The notes under the pieces: model-generated | Database searches by the model: none | What the model was told of the DNA's origin: nothing | What the model saw: only the letters and a program-made list of their open reading frames with translations | Part shown: positions 1 through 9,156 of the stretch, piece after piece | Layout of the letters: each line of letters opens with the position of its first letter | Position numbering within the stretch: the first letter of the stretch is position 1 | Origin: a virus | DNA length: 22,761 bases | IMG/VR virus record: IMGVR_UViG_3300047550_000886 | Coordinates: 1 to 22,761 of that record | Direction: 5' to 3' (one strand) | Program-made: the position numbers and the translations under genes

Positions 1-1
1 A

Positions 2-1069
2 GCCAACCCGATAGGCAAGATGTTGGTACATGTAGCAAGACGTCCTGGTATTGATGATGAGGCTCGCGGACAGTTTGATGACGTAATCTATGTACAACTA
101 GCCCGTTCTCGTTTTGCTAACTTGGCTATGGAGGCTGCTGAGAAATCTATTCAGGCTCCTCTCGTTGTTCCTCAAGATGTCAATGATATGCCTATGGGTC
201 CAGATGCGATTATCCGCACTGCTACACCACAAGGCGTAGGTCGAGTAAGACTCGATGTACCAGCCGCTGCATTCCAAGAACAAGCAGCGTTACAATCAGA
301 ATTGCGTTTAGGTTCGCGCTACCCAGAAGGTAGAACTGGAACTATAGATGCAAGCATCATCACCGGTCAGGGTGTGCAAGCGTTGCTTGGTGCATTCGAC
401 TCACAAATCAAAGCAGGTCAAACAATTCTTGCTGAGACTTTTGAAGATGTGATGAAACTATGTTTCGAAATGGATCAAATCCTTTTCGATAAAGAAAAGA
501 GCGTCAAGGGTGTCGCGCAAGGTACTCCGTACGAGTTAAAGTACAAACCATCTAAAGACATCAAAGGTGATACCTCGATTGAGGTACGTTACGGTTTGAT
601 GGCAGGACTTGACCCATCGCGCGCCTTGATTTTCTCTCTTCAAGCACTTGGAGCAGATTTAGTTTCCAAGGACTTTATTCGCCGCGAACTTCCGTGGAGC
701 GTTAACGTTTCACTAGAAGAACAACGCATCGAAATTGAAAAGATGCGTGACAATTTATCGGCGGCTATTACCGCAACTGCGCAGGCAATACCAGCAATGG
801 CAGCACAGGGTCAAGACCCTTCGCCATTAATTCAAAAGATTGCTGATGTTATAGACCGGCGTAAGAAGGGGGACAGCATAGAGGCTGCTGCGTTATCAGT
901 GTTTCAACCTGAACCAACGCAGGCAGAGATGACTCCACCAGGTCAACAGGCTCCAGTTGAGCCGACTACCCCGTCCCCGGTCGCTCCTGGATTACCTGCT
1001 GGTGGGGTCCCTCAACAAGGTCAAGCGGCACCAGACTTAGCAACAATTCTGGCTGGTTTAGGCGGATAA
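2..1069 (+). CDS. Portal protein, C-terminal part (5'-truncated by window edge)
   Basis: The reading frame is open from base 2 through the first ATG at 20, so the gene starts upstream of the window and only about 356 C-terminal residues are seen. The role would be the ring at the capsid vertex through which DNA is packaged and ejected. Support: an alpha/beta portal-like body up to about residue 290 of the visible part (for example RYPEGRTGTIDAS, then VMKLCFEMDQILFDK), a helical stretch (LEEQRIEIEKMRDNLSAAI), and a flexible Pro/Gln/Ala/Thr-rich tail ending DLATILAGLGG. Actinophage portals, as I recall them, often end in such a low-complexity tail. Position directly before a candidate maturation protease, scaffold and capsid genes supports the call. 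The N-terminal portion, which would be decisive, is missing. An alternative is another large head-vertex protein. Confidence 0.7.
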   Translation, partial: ANPIGKMLVHVARRPGIDDEARGQFDDVIYVQLARSRFANLAMEAAEKSIQAPLVVPQDVNDMPMGPDAIIRTATPQGVGRVRLDVPAAAFQEQAALQSELRLGSRYPEGRTGTIDASIITGQGVQALLGAFDSQIKAGQTILAETFEDVMKLCFEMDQILFDKEKSVKGVAQGTPYELKYKPSKDIKGDTSIEVRYGLMAGLDPSRALIFSLQALGADLVSKDFIRRELPWSVNVSLEEQRIEIEKMRDNLSAAITATAQAIPAMAAQGQDPSPLIQKIADVIDRRKKGDSIEAAALSVFQPEPTQAEMTPPGQQAPVEPTTPSPVAPGLPAGGVPQQGQAAPDLATILAGLGG

Positions 1070-1087
1070 TAAAATTTCGGGGGGACG

Positions 1088-1660
1088 ATGACAGCGATTA
1101 TCGGAATTCAAGGAAAGGGTTGGGCTGTTCTAGCAGCAGACTCTGTAACTACCTATAGCGATAGACCATATGTTGCTAAAGGTTATGAAAAAATATCTAG
1201 AGTTGGTGATTACTTACTAGCAGTTGCCGGAGATGCAACGGCTGGAGATATCCTTAATCATCTATGGCAACCACCTAAACCGGTTAAGACTCAAGACCCG
1301 GATAGGTTCGTGATAGTTAAAGTTCTTCCATCTATAAGGCAAATTCTTACAGAGCATGGGTATGACCCAAATCCAACAAATAAAAAAGATGATGATGACA
1401 ATGGTTGGGATGCCTTAATTTGCTTTAATGGAAAGATATACCAGTTAACTGATGACTACGGATTTATGCGAGACGAAAAAGGTCTCTATGGTATTGGTAG
1501 TGGTGGCGCTCTTGCATTAGGTGCTATTGCTGCAATGGAAAGTGATTTAAAGACTCACACTAAAGCAGCCAGCGCTGCTAAGAGAGCAGTCAACATTGCT
1601 ATTCAGTATAACGTGTGGTGTAGTGGTCCTGTCAATGTCAAGACTCAATTTACCAAGTAG
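1088..1660 (+). CDS. Proteasome beta/HslV-like Ntn-hydrolase, candidate capsid-maturation protease
   Basis: 190 residues, about the length of HslV or a proteasome beta subunit core. After removal of the initiator Met the first residue is Thr (T2 of the ORF), the expected nucleophile. Asp follows at mature position 17 (motif LAADS, D18) and Lys at mature position 34 (YEKIS, K35), matching the Thr1-Asp17-Lys33 layout with one extra residue. The AVAGD strand and the GIGSGG loop (residues 135-140) also fit the fold. Fold and active-site layout are read from sequence; protease activity is inferred. No HslU/ClpX-like ATPase is in the window. A position between portal and scaffold is where phages usually place the head-maturation protease, so it may cleave scaffold, portal or capsid protein. 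A G-run ribosome-binding site (1079-1084) precedes ATG 1088. The second catalytic-region Asp (position 166 in proteasomes) is not obvious. Confidence 0.8.
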   Translation: MTAIIGIQGKGWAVLAADSVTTYSDRPYVAKGYEKISRVGDYLLAVAGDATAGDILNHLWQPPKPVKTQDPDRFVIVKVLPSIRQILTEHGYDPNPTNKKDDDDNGWDALICFNGKIYQLTDDYGFMRDEKGLYGIGSGGALALGAIAAMESDLKTHTKAASAAKRAVNIAIQYNVWCSGPVNVKTQFTK

Positions 1661-1668
1661 GAGATAAA

Positions 1669-2100
1669 ATGAAGCAAGGGATGCGAGTATCAGGAGTTGG
1701 AGAAGGTGCCAAGCGTACTGATTTGGACCGCGCTAGAAAAATTCAAAGAGAAGCAAAGATTCAGAACGCTACCGGTGGTGCTTACAGAGAACGTACTGAA
1801 CTAACAGAACTTGCGCAAGGCGCTTCAACCGATGTACCACCTGTTAATATTCCTGCACCTGCTGCAGTAAACCCATTAGCAAATCTTGGAAGCACAGATA
1901 TCTTTGCACCGACTGCTAGACCAGAAGAGCCAGTATCTGCTGGTGCTGCCGGAAACTCAGACGGTGCTGGTCCTGATGTATTACCAACCCCAGTAACTGC
2001 CCCTGATCAATTAGCAGTGCTTGCTAGAGCAATGTTTGCTGCTGATCCAACCCCACAGAATCGTAGATTACTAGAAGCCTTCATGCAAGAAGGACGTTAA
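1669..2100 (+). CDS. Unrecognised Pro/Ala-rich small structural protein
   Basis: 143 residues that I do not recognise. The first 50 residues are charged and probably helical (basic, with DLDRARKIQREAKIQ). Residues 55-115 are low-complexity Pro/Ala/Thr/Gly, and the last 30 form a short predicted helix (DQLAVLARAMFAADPTPQN...LLEAFMQEG). There is no signal peptide or membrane segment. The start ATG 1669 has an AGGAG ribosome-binding site at 1659-1663 that overlaps the stop of the protease gene. The stop overlaps the start of the giant gene (TAATG), so the two are probably translationally coupled. Location suggests a head or internal-virion accessory protein, possibly a protease substrate or adaptor for the giant protein; both are guesses from context. 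Confidence 0.75.
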   Translation: MKQGMRVSGVGEGAKRTDLDRARKIQREAKIQNATGGAYRERTELTELAQGASTDVPPVNIPAPAAVNPLANLGSTDIFAPTARPEEPVSAGAAGNSDGAGPDVLPTPVTAPDQLAVLARAMFAADPTPQNRRLLEAFMQEGR

Positions 2101-5100
2101 TGGCTCAACTAGGCGCGGATTGGAACAAGTATAAATACACGAGTCTTTTTGATAAGACAAATAACAATCGTTTACTTGCCGATGCCGTAAAAAACCAAGT
2201 ACAAGGTTTAGATCCAAAAGTAACACAGAACTTTAATTCGCTTATAAATAGATTTCCTAACCAAAGCAAAGACTTTTTGCTTAGTGCTGCTAAGATGGGA
2301 CTCAATGCGCAGAGCGAAGGTATTGAAAAACTAGCATCTGTTGATGGGTTAGCACAACTAAAACAAGATTTAACTAACGTAGATAAACTAAAGTCTGTTG
2401 CTTCAGAGAATAAAGGCTTTGTAAATACGGTAAAAGACGCAGTATACGGTGGACTTAAGGGTGCGTCACGAGTTCTTTTTGCTACATTGCAAGCACCATA
2501 TCAAATTCTTAGTGCTTCTGCCCGTAATGCTTACGGATTAGCACAAGGACAAAAAGATTTTAACTTACTTGAGTCAACTAATCTTGGTCAGTTGGCTATG
2601 GCTGCTGGAAGAAGTCTCAAAGAAGGCACGCCAATTGATACAGGTTCTGGATTTTTTATTGGACATGACTCTCAAGTTGCTAAGGCACAGGCTAAAGCCA
2701 TGCAAGCATATGGCAGAATCAATGACCAATCCTTTACAATTGGTAGATTAGCCGTAAATAGCATTGGTGTTAATCCAAATAGTACGCCATATCGCGTCAT
2801 GTCTGGTATTGTTGACGCAGTTTTGTCAATTGGAACTGATCCTTCTGTCTGGGTAGGCCCTGGTAGCGTCACTAAAATTATCAAAGGTGGAAAAGACCTA
2901 CGACTTGCTAAAGAAGCAGCCCAAAGAACTCTAACTGCTAAAGAGGCAAAGCAAATTGAGGCTATCAAAGCAGAAACTGCGCTCGAAGATGCGCGTATGG
3001 CTGAGTTCCATGGTCAAAAGAAAGATGTTATCAGAAAAGTAGATAACAATTATCTTAAAGCCGAAAAGAATCTTAAGAAAACTAAGCAGTCACAAGAACG
3101 TGCTCGCGTAAGAAACACTGGCAAACAGGTAACTTATGGCTTAGAGCGTAAAACTTATGGTAATGCTAAACTTGAAGATCAACTAACTACCGATTCGGTA
3201 GGTAGATTTGTACTAGATACAGTAGAGTCAGGACAAAACCAGCAAGTTATAAATCAGTTGGCTCAAGCCTCTGCTGACTCCTTTAATACTAAAGGTGCAT
3301 TCGTAGGTATGCACTTTGAAGATGTGCCAGAAGCAGGCAAGTTGCATTACTCTGCTTTTGAAGATTCTGAATTTATTGTTGCTATTTCTGATGAGAAGCC
3401 ACTTGATATCTACGATATCACAACTACTTATGAAAATGCTACTGCAACAGAACGTGCTGCAGAGTTAGAGCGCCGTACAGCATTTTTTGAAGAACTGTAC
3501 CGCATTGTAGATGACGAAACTCTACCAGAAGTAACTCGTAATGCTGTAGATGAATTTATCGGGGCAACTACCCCAGGTAATACCCTACAAAAGATGGCTG
3601 TTGATGATATTATCTTCGGTGAGGGTTCTGAATCTGTAGCACAATTGATTAGACGAGCAATCGACGTAGATAACAAAGACTTGCTTGAAATAGTTATGGA
3701 TTCTATCCAAAAGGCATGGAAAGTAGACGGATTCTCTAACATTCGCGCTGTTCATGGTGGCACTGGTGGAGTTGCTGTTACAAACTACAAGATGTTCACT
3801 ACTCGTCTTGCTGGAATTAGCGATACTTTAAGTGAATCACTAGAAGGACGTATTCCACCCGAGTCATTAGGACGTATGTTTGCTAGCCTACGTGATAGTG
3901 ATCAGCAGTTAGCAGAGGCTCAAAAGAACTTTGAGAATGCTCAGACTGCTTATAGCGCTGTTAATCGTGACCTTAAAGAAATTGAAGTACTTCAAGAGTT
4001 CGTATCTAAAGATCCAGAACTACTTGCTCAGATTATTAACGACCCTGAGAATATCGGCATTGCCAAACTTATGGGTCTTGCAGATAACATTAAATCTGGC
4101 GAATACAAGAAAGAATTCTTACGCTCTGAGGTTGGATTACTAGACTCCTTTGGTGGCTCTCTTAAGGGAGATTTAAAGAAGGCCGCTGGATATGTACTTG
4201 GAAAGCGATTTGCTCAAGTAGCAGATATCGTAGCCCGTGAAACCGACTTTAATCGTATGCATCGTTTCTTTGGTCGTAAATTAGATATTGCTATGGTAAA
4301 GGAGTTGGTTGATGCGACAACGCCTGAGCAAGTTATTAGCATATTCCTTCGCCATCTGGCTGCTCCTACAAGTGATCCATCGGTGTATCGTTCAATGGCA
4401 CTTAGGGGAGAAGCCGCTCTTAACTCGCATAATCCGCTTTATAAAATGGTTGCCCCAGTTGCTCGTAAGGCTCTTCCAATTGTCGAAAAAACTGAGCGCA
4501 ATTTTGGTAGATACTTTTCGCGTTCGGTAGTATTACCTCTTGATGACTTAGACCGTCTAATTAACGGTATCGAAGATTGGATGTCATCTGCTGGTATTCC
4601 AAATAACATTATCGAAGATGTAGTAAATCGACTAGCAAAAGCAGATAGCACAGAGATTCGCTCTGGTATTGTATTCCAGGAGATCGAGCGTGCTCAAGTA
4701 ACGATTGCTAGACAGATTGCTCCTGGGGATACTGCAGTAGAAGAGGCCATCAAGAAAACTTTCCGTGCAACTGGTAGACAAAATGCTTTAATTAAACAAT
4801 ATGTTGCTGAAAGACTTCCTACTAACGAAGTACCACAGGTAGCCATGATTAATGGCGAAATGTTTAAGTTTAACCCTGATCAGGCTATATTTGAATATCA
4901 ATTCCTAGACGACGTTGTTCGTTTGCCTGATACTCGTGATATTAAGAGACTTGTTACTAGATATACCAAAAATAAGGCTAGATTTGGTGCGGAACGCGCT
5001 AGAGATGTATTTAATGACACCTTTGGTGACACCTGGAGAACTGCTCAGTTAGCATTCCGTGCTGCTTATATCATCCGTAACATCGGTGAAATGCAGTTCC

Positions 5101-7856
5101 GTCAGTACTTCTCAGGACATGACACCCTATTGAATCACCCGCTTTCATATCTTGCTATGATTGCTGCAGATTCTGAGGGTGGTGCTTTTAGAAAGTTCCT
5201 TGCTAGAAACGCTAGATATTCTAAAGATGTGCTAGGCAATAGCCTATTGGCTAAAGATGTAAAGGCTCAAAAAGCCTTCTCAAAGGGTATTGAGGCTGTT
5301 TTAAACCAAATTGGTAGACAGCATAACTCAAATGATCCACGTTTTGCTTTCATAGGTCGCATATACGAAGCAGTAACATCTGACCAAAAAGGATATTCTT
5401 TAGCCTTAGCAAACACTATTATGAAGGCTCACTCCGATAGCCTTATTCCTTTAGTTGCTGGAGTACGTACAGTAGAAGTACAAGATGATTTCATACGAGC
5501 ACTTATTGCCGGAGAAGGCAAGTATAAGGGGATTCTAAAAACTCTTATAGAGGGTGGTCGAAATGGTGTCGAGCCACAAGAATTTGCTAGGTTGTTCCTA
5601 AAGGATTCGGTTCCAGTAAATGGTGTATACAATCTTGCTCCAGAAAATTTTATAGTCGAAAACGTAAAGAACTTTATATTTGATGTTAACTCTACTGGCT
5701 CGGTAGAAAGATATATTCAAAATGTTACAGGAACCGGTGCAGGTTCCGTGTATATTCGTGACTTACTTGCTTATGGTAAAACTTCGGTAGATGGTGAAGA
5801 TTTACTGGTGCCTAGTTATGGTGCGATAAAAGAAAACATTAATGAAATTACAGATGTAGATACAGCATTTAAAAAGTCTATAGCCAGAATCTTTACAACT
5901 GAAAAGATGCCAAACGCTACGGCAATCGGTCTTCGTGACCAAGCATTTGGTGCTGAAGATATCAAGTACCTTGATGCTGCTGTTAACTGGTTCTTTTCCG
6001 GCGCTACCAAGGCTGAGAACATTGTCAACTTTGCTCCTGAAGCACAGATGGCCTACTGGGACCATGCTGCTAGATATATTAGCATGTTAAATGATAAAGA
6101 TTTATATGACTTATTGCCTATCGCTAAAGAGGCTTTAGAAGGATTTACCATAGGTGGAAAGCCTATGCGTAGACCTATAGCACTGAAGGTTCTTAATGCT
6201 GAGGTTAAAAGACGTAAAAAAGGTAAGTCTGTGACCGATGGAATTACCCGTGAGGAACTTGATTCTATGGCTGGAAAGAAGGCTATAGAATATACCAAGA
6301 ATCTATTCTATGATGCTGCTAGACAGCGCCAATATGCTAACGCATGGAGAGCGGTATTCCCGTTCGCTCAGGCTCAGTTTAACACGCTTTACAAGTGGAC
6401 TCAGTTGATGAAGGATAACCCAATCCAGTTCTATAAACTAGGTCGCGCTTACAATGCCTTAACAAAAGAAGGCTCTAGCGCAATCTATGATGTTACTGGT
6501 GTTGAGTATGATGATAATCAAGGATTCTTCTATCAAGATGAATTTGGTGAGACTAGATTCCGTTATCCACTTGCTGGAAGCATTATAGGAGCGCTTGCGG
6601 GTAAGAACATAGACTCTGCTCAAGCATTACAATTAACAGCCCCTGTACAGGCTCTTAACCTTGCTTTCGGAGCAGTAAATCCAGCGGTGCCAGGAATTGG
6701 ACCTGCTGGTCAGATTCTATACGCTGCTAGTGGTAAGTCAGCCGCATTTGGTCCTGAATGGAACTTTATGCGTCAGATTATCTTCCCATTTGGTGAACCT
6801 CAAGGTATCCAGGATCTAATATTCCCAGCATGGTTGAAAAAGAGTTTCTTGAACTTCATTAACAATGATGCTCAAGTAGAACGTGGTATTAAAGACTGGG
6901 CTTCTTACTTAGCATCAACAGGTGACTATGGTGATAATCCATTAGCAGATGATACTGCTCGTACCGAGTTGTTTAATGATGCTCGTGGTCTTTCTAGATG
7001 GGCAGGATTCTTTACTGCTTTATTCCAGAATATAGCACCTGCTACACCTTCTCAAGAGGTATTTGCTAAAGATAAAGACGGAATGTTCCGTACTCAAGCA
7101 ATGATTTACAATGCTTGGGATCAAGTTATTAAGAAACATCCAGGTGATTATTTTAAAGCAGTAGCAGAATTCTCTGATACTTTTGGTATCAAGAACCTTT
7201 TGATTATCCTAGGTGGTTCTACAAGAGCAGTTCGTGGTACGCAAGATGCCTGGGCATTCTTGAATAACAATCCAGAGGCTGCTGAAAAGTATGCTACTTC
7301 AGAAGCGGATATCGTTCCATACTTCTTCCCTGGTGGGGAAGCGGCTACCGCTTACTATAACTGGCAGAGACAGGCTGGAAGACGCCGTGTTCTTAGCCCA
7401 GAAGAGTTAGAAGAGCAGGCTCAGAACATTGTCTACCAGATGGCTAAGTCTCAGATATCTGAAGAACAAGCCGAGAATGGTTATTCCAATGTTTGGTATA
7501 CAGAAAAAATGATTAAACTCAACGAGCGCTTTGAAGGTGTCCCTACCGTAAGCGTTCGTATTGGTCAAGCAGAAGCAAGAGCCGAGTTAATTGGTAAGGC
7601 TTTACAAGACCCAGCGTTTAAAGATTCGCCTATCTATGAAGAAACTAAAACCTTCTACGATGCCTATCTACAGACAAAGAAATACTTACAAGAGGTTAGA
7701 ACAACTGCTCAACCAGATTTGTCTAGTACATTCTGGTATACGCAAGAAAAATCAAGAGAACTACAAAGCCTTGCTATGCAGTTGATGATAAAGAATCCAG
7801 CATTCTCGCGCATGTATTACGGTGTATTTTCAGGACTGATTGAGACAAAGGAATAA
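2100..7856 (+). CDS. Giant (1918 aa) virion-associated protein, candidate internal/ejection protein
   Basis: A single uninterrupted frame of 1918 codons, about a quarter of the window. It starts at ATG 2100 inside TAATG, with AAGAAGGA at 2087-2094 as ribosome-binding site. Visible parts: a Gly/Ala-rich amphipathic segment near residues 108-150; a charged, probably coiled-coil region about 270-345; a helical motif RAAYIIRNIGEMQFRQY (987-1003); a second aromatic/helical motif AVFPFAQAQFNTLYKW (about 1418-1433), followed by a Gly/Ala hydrophobic stretch near 1487-1500; and a charged C-terminus. The two motifs remind me of very large polyvalent or internal-virion proteins of podovirus-like phages, but I cannot name a family. 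No lysozyme or peptidase catalytic motif was recognised. Size would suit a tape-measure protein, but the location before scaffold and capsid does not. Structural or ejected internal protein is the best inference. Confidence 0.65.
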   Translation: MAQLGADWNKYKYTSLFDKTNNNRLLADAVKNQVQGLDPKVTQNFNSLINRFPNQSKDFLLSAAKMGLNAQSEGIEKLASVDGLAQLKQDLTNVDKLKSVASENKGFVNTVKDAVYGGLKGASRVLFATLQAPYQILSASARNAYGLAQGQKDFNLLESTNLGQLAMAAGRSLKEGTPIDTGSGFFIGHDSQVAKAQAKAMQAYGRINDQSFTIGRLAVNSIGVNPNSTPYRVMSGIVDAVLSIGTDPSVWVGPGSVTKIIKGGKDLRLAKEAAQRTLTAKEAKQIEAIKAETALEDARMAEFHGQKKDVIRKVDNNYLKAEKNLKKTKQSQERARVRNTGKQVTYGLERKTYGNAKLEDQLTTDSVGRFVLDTVESGQNQQVINQLAQASADSFNTKGAFVGMHFEDVPEAGKLHYSAFEDSEFIVAISDEKPLDIYDITTTYENATATERAAELERRTAFFEELYRIVDDETLPEVTRNAVDEFIGATTPGNTLQKMAVDDIIFGEGSESVAQLIRRAIDVDNKDLLEIVMDSIQKAWKVDGFSNIRAVHGGTGGVAVTNYKMFTTRLAGISDTLSESLEGRIPPESLGRMFASLRDSDQQLAEAQKNFENAQTAYSAVNRDLKEIEVLQEFVSKDPELLAQIINDPENIGIAKLMGLADNIKSGEYKKEFLRSEVGLLDSFGGSLKGDLKKAAGYVLGKRFAQVADIVARETDFNRMHRFFGRKLDIAMVKELVDATTPEQVISIFLRHLAAPTSDPSVYRSMALRGEAALNSHNPLYKMVAPVARKALPIVEKTERNFGRYFSRSVVLPLDDLDRLINGIEDWMSSAGIPNNIIEDVVNRLAKADSTEIRSGIVFQEIERAQVTIARQIAPGDTAVEEAIKKTFRATGRQNALIKQYVAERLPTNEVPQVAMINGEMFKFNPDQAIFEYQFLDDVVRLPDTRDIKRLVTRYTKNKARFGAERARDVFNDTFGDTWRTAQLAFRAAYIIRNIGEMQFRQYFSGHDTLLNHPLSYLAMIAADSEGGAFRKFLARNARYSKDVLGNSLLAKDVKAQKAFSKGIEAVLNQIGRQHNSNDPRFAFIGRIYEAVTSDQKGYSLALANTIMKAHSDSLIPLVAGVRTVEVQDDFIRALIAGEGKYKGILKTLIEGGRNGVEPQEFARLFLKDSVPVNGVYNLAPENFIVENVKNFIFDVNSTGSVERYIQNVTGTGAGSVYIRDLLAYGKTSVDGEDLLVPSYGAIKENINEITDVDTAFKKSIARIFTTEKMPNATAIGLRDQAFGAEDIKYLDAAVNWFFSGATKAENIVNFAPEAQMAYWDHAARYISMLNDKDLYDLLPIAKEALEGFTIGGKPMRRPIALKVLNAEVKRRKKGKSVTDGITREELDSMAGKKAIEYTKNLFYDAARQRQYANAWRAVFPFAQAQFNTLYKWTQLMKDNPIQFYKLGRAYNALTKEGSSAIYDVTGVEYDDNQGFFYQDEFGETRFRYPLAGSIIGALAGKNIDSAQALQLTAPVQALNLAFGAVNPAVPGIGPAGQILYAASGKSAAFGPEWNFMRQIIFPFGEPQGIQDLIFPAWLKKSFLNFINNDAQVERGIKDWASYLASTGDYGDNPLADDTARTELFNDARGLSRWAGFFTALFQNIAPATPSQEVFAKDKDGMFRTQAMIYNAWDQVIKKHPGDYFKAVAEFSDTFGIKNLLIILGGSTRAVRGTQDAWAFLNNNPEAAEKYATSEADIVPYFFPGGEAATAYYNWQRQAGRRRVLSPEELEEQAQNIVYQMAKSQISEEQAENGYSNVWYTEKMIKLNERFEGVPTVSVRIGQAEARAELIGKALQDPAFKDSPIYEETKTFYDAYLQTKKYLQEVRTTAQPDLSSTFWYTQEKSRELQSLAMQLMIKNPAFSRMYYGVFSGLIETKE

Positions 7857-7857
7857 G

Positions 7858-9156
7858 ATGGCAGTAGAGACTACTCGGAAATCGGCTCCAGGTCCTAGTG
7901 ACGTGGCGGCTTATGAATCCAGAAAAACAGCCTTTCAGCAGGGTTCTACTTTTCTCAGTCCTGGATACTATGACCCAACCGCAGAAGGTACTTTTGAACT
8001 ACAGTCCAAACTGTATAGCGATCCTGCTGCTTACGCTCGTTATATCAATACCTGGGTAAGTGGATGGCGTAATAATACTGCAGGAGTTCCTAATTCTAAC
8101 TTCAAAAATGAATTAGATTATATCCAGTTCTTAGTTCGTGGTAGTGGCTTATCCAGTGAAAAGGGTGGCGTATCTAGAGGTATCTTAACCGAAAAAGATA
8201 TCAATGGTATTAAGACTGCTTCTAACATTGCATTAGCAAACGGTATCGGTTTCAAAGATGTTATGCTCTCTATCTACCAGAGCAAACAGGCTGCTGGTGA
8301 GGCTGGTCCTAAATACAGCAAGCAAATTGCTACATCTTTACGTTTAATTGACTTAGGTGACGCACAAAGCAAACTATCTACTGCTTACTATAACATGTTT
8401 GGATTCTATCCAAGCGAGGCTAATATCAAAGCCTTCAAGCAGTATTGGAATGCCGAAACCCGTAAACAAGAGGCAACTACTGAGACATCTCAGGTAACTA
8501 TGGGTGGTCAACCTGTTGCCGTAGGTAAGAAAAAAGGTAAAGGCAAAGTTACTGAAACTAAAACAGTAACTAAAGGTCTTGGATTTACCGAAGAAGAACA
8601 GAAACAGGCTACGGCTACATTCCTTGGTCAACAGTTTGGCGCAGTTAAAGAAGGCGCACTTGGTGGAGCGGTAAAGCAAGTATATGACGGTATTGTTACG
8701 CTTTACAAGAACAACTTCTTACCAACCCCTACTTATTCCTCTGTGGCAAACATTGTAAAAGATTTATTGACTACAACAGATGAAACAGAATACGCTACTA
8801 AATTACAATCATATAGCCAAGGCATTAGAGACAGGGCTGCTAAATTCTTCCCCGCTTTAGCAGATGACTTGAAGGCTGGAAGGAATGTAATGGATACCGC
8901 TAATACTTATTATGATCATTTGGCAGGCAAGTGGGGTACTTCTGCAGATATGTTAAAGCGTGATAAAGAGGCTAATGATTTAGTACAGCAGGCTTTGAAC
9001 TCTAAAGATGAAAAGGGTAATGTATCTTTGATGGGATTAAACATCTTTAACTCGCTTGCTCAAAAGAGCAATAGATGGTTGAATGGACCAGAAGGTCTGT
9101 CTACCTTTGGTAACTTCGGAGACAGGGTAATAGCAGCGATGGGCGGTGGTCGATAG
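7858..9156 (+). CDS. Unrecognised 432-aa structural-type protein
   Basis: Start chosen at ATG 7858, which lies one base after the giant gene's stop and has AAAGGA at 7847-7852; a TTG six codons upstream in the same frame is less likely. The protein is soluble-looking with no membrane segment. It has an aromatic N-terminal third (YDPTAEGTFELQSKLYSDP, then WVSGWRN), a helix pair around AYYNMFGFYPSEANIKAFKQYW (about residues 180-200), a basic Lys/Gly hinge (KKKGKGKVTETKTVTKG, about 220-240) and a helical C-terminal half. The NMFGFYPSEA-type segment resembles minor structural proteins of actinophages as I remember them. With the 1918-aa and 527-aa neighbours it forms a three-gene coupled unit, so all three are probably needed in related amounts. 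Function unknown; virion-internal or minor head protein is inferred from context. Confidence 0.65.
   Translation: MAVETTRKSAPGPSDVAAYESRKTAFQQGSTFLSPGYYDPTAEGTFELQSKLYSDPAAYARYINTWVSGWRNNTAGVPNSNFKNELDYIQFLVRGSGLSSEKGGVSRGILTEKDINGIKTASNIALANGIGFKDVMLSIYQSKQAAGEAGPKYSKQIATSLRLIDLGDAQSKLSTAYYNMFGFYPSEANIKAFKQYWNAETRKQEATTETSQVTMGGQPVAVGKKKGKGKVTETKTVTKGLGFTEEEQKQATATFLGQQFGAVKEGALGGAVKQVYDGIVTLYKNNFLPTPTYSSVANIVKDLLTTTDETEYATKLQSYSQGIRDRAAKFFPALADDLKAGRNVMDTANTYYDHLAGKWGTSADMLKRDKEANDLVQQALNSKDEKGNVSLMGLNIFNSLAQKSNRWLNGPEGLSTFGNFGDRVIAAMGGGR

Noticed and set aside
2672-2968. Reverse-strand ORF of 98 codons inside the giant gene
   Set aside because: No ribosome-binding site and it is fully antisense to a long coherent gene; all supported genes are on the + strand.
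2100-7856. Tape-measure protein call for the giant gene
   Set aside because: Size fits, but it precedes scaffold and capsid genes and no tail-tube or assembly-chaperone genes sit before it.
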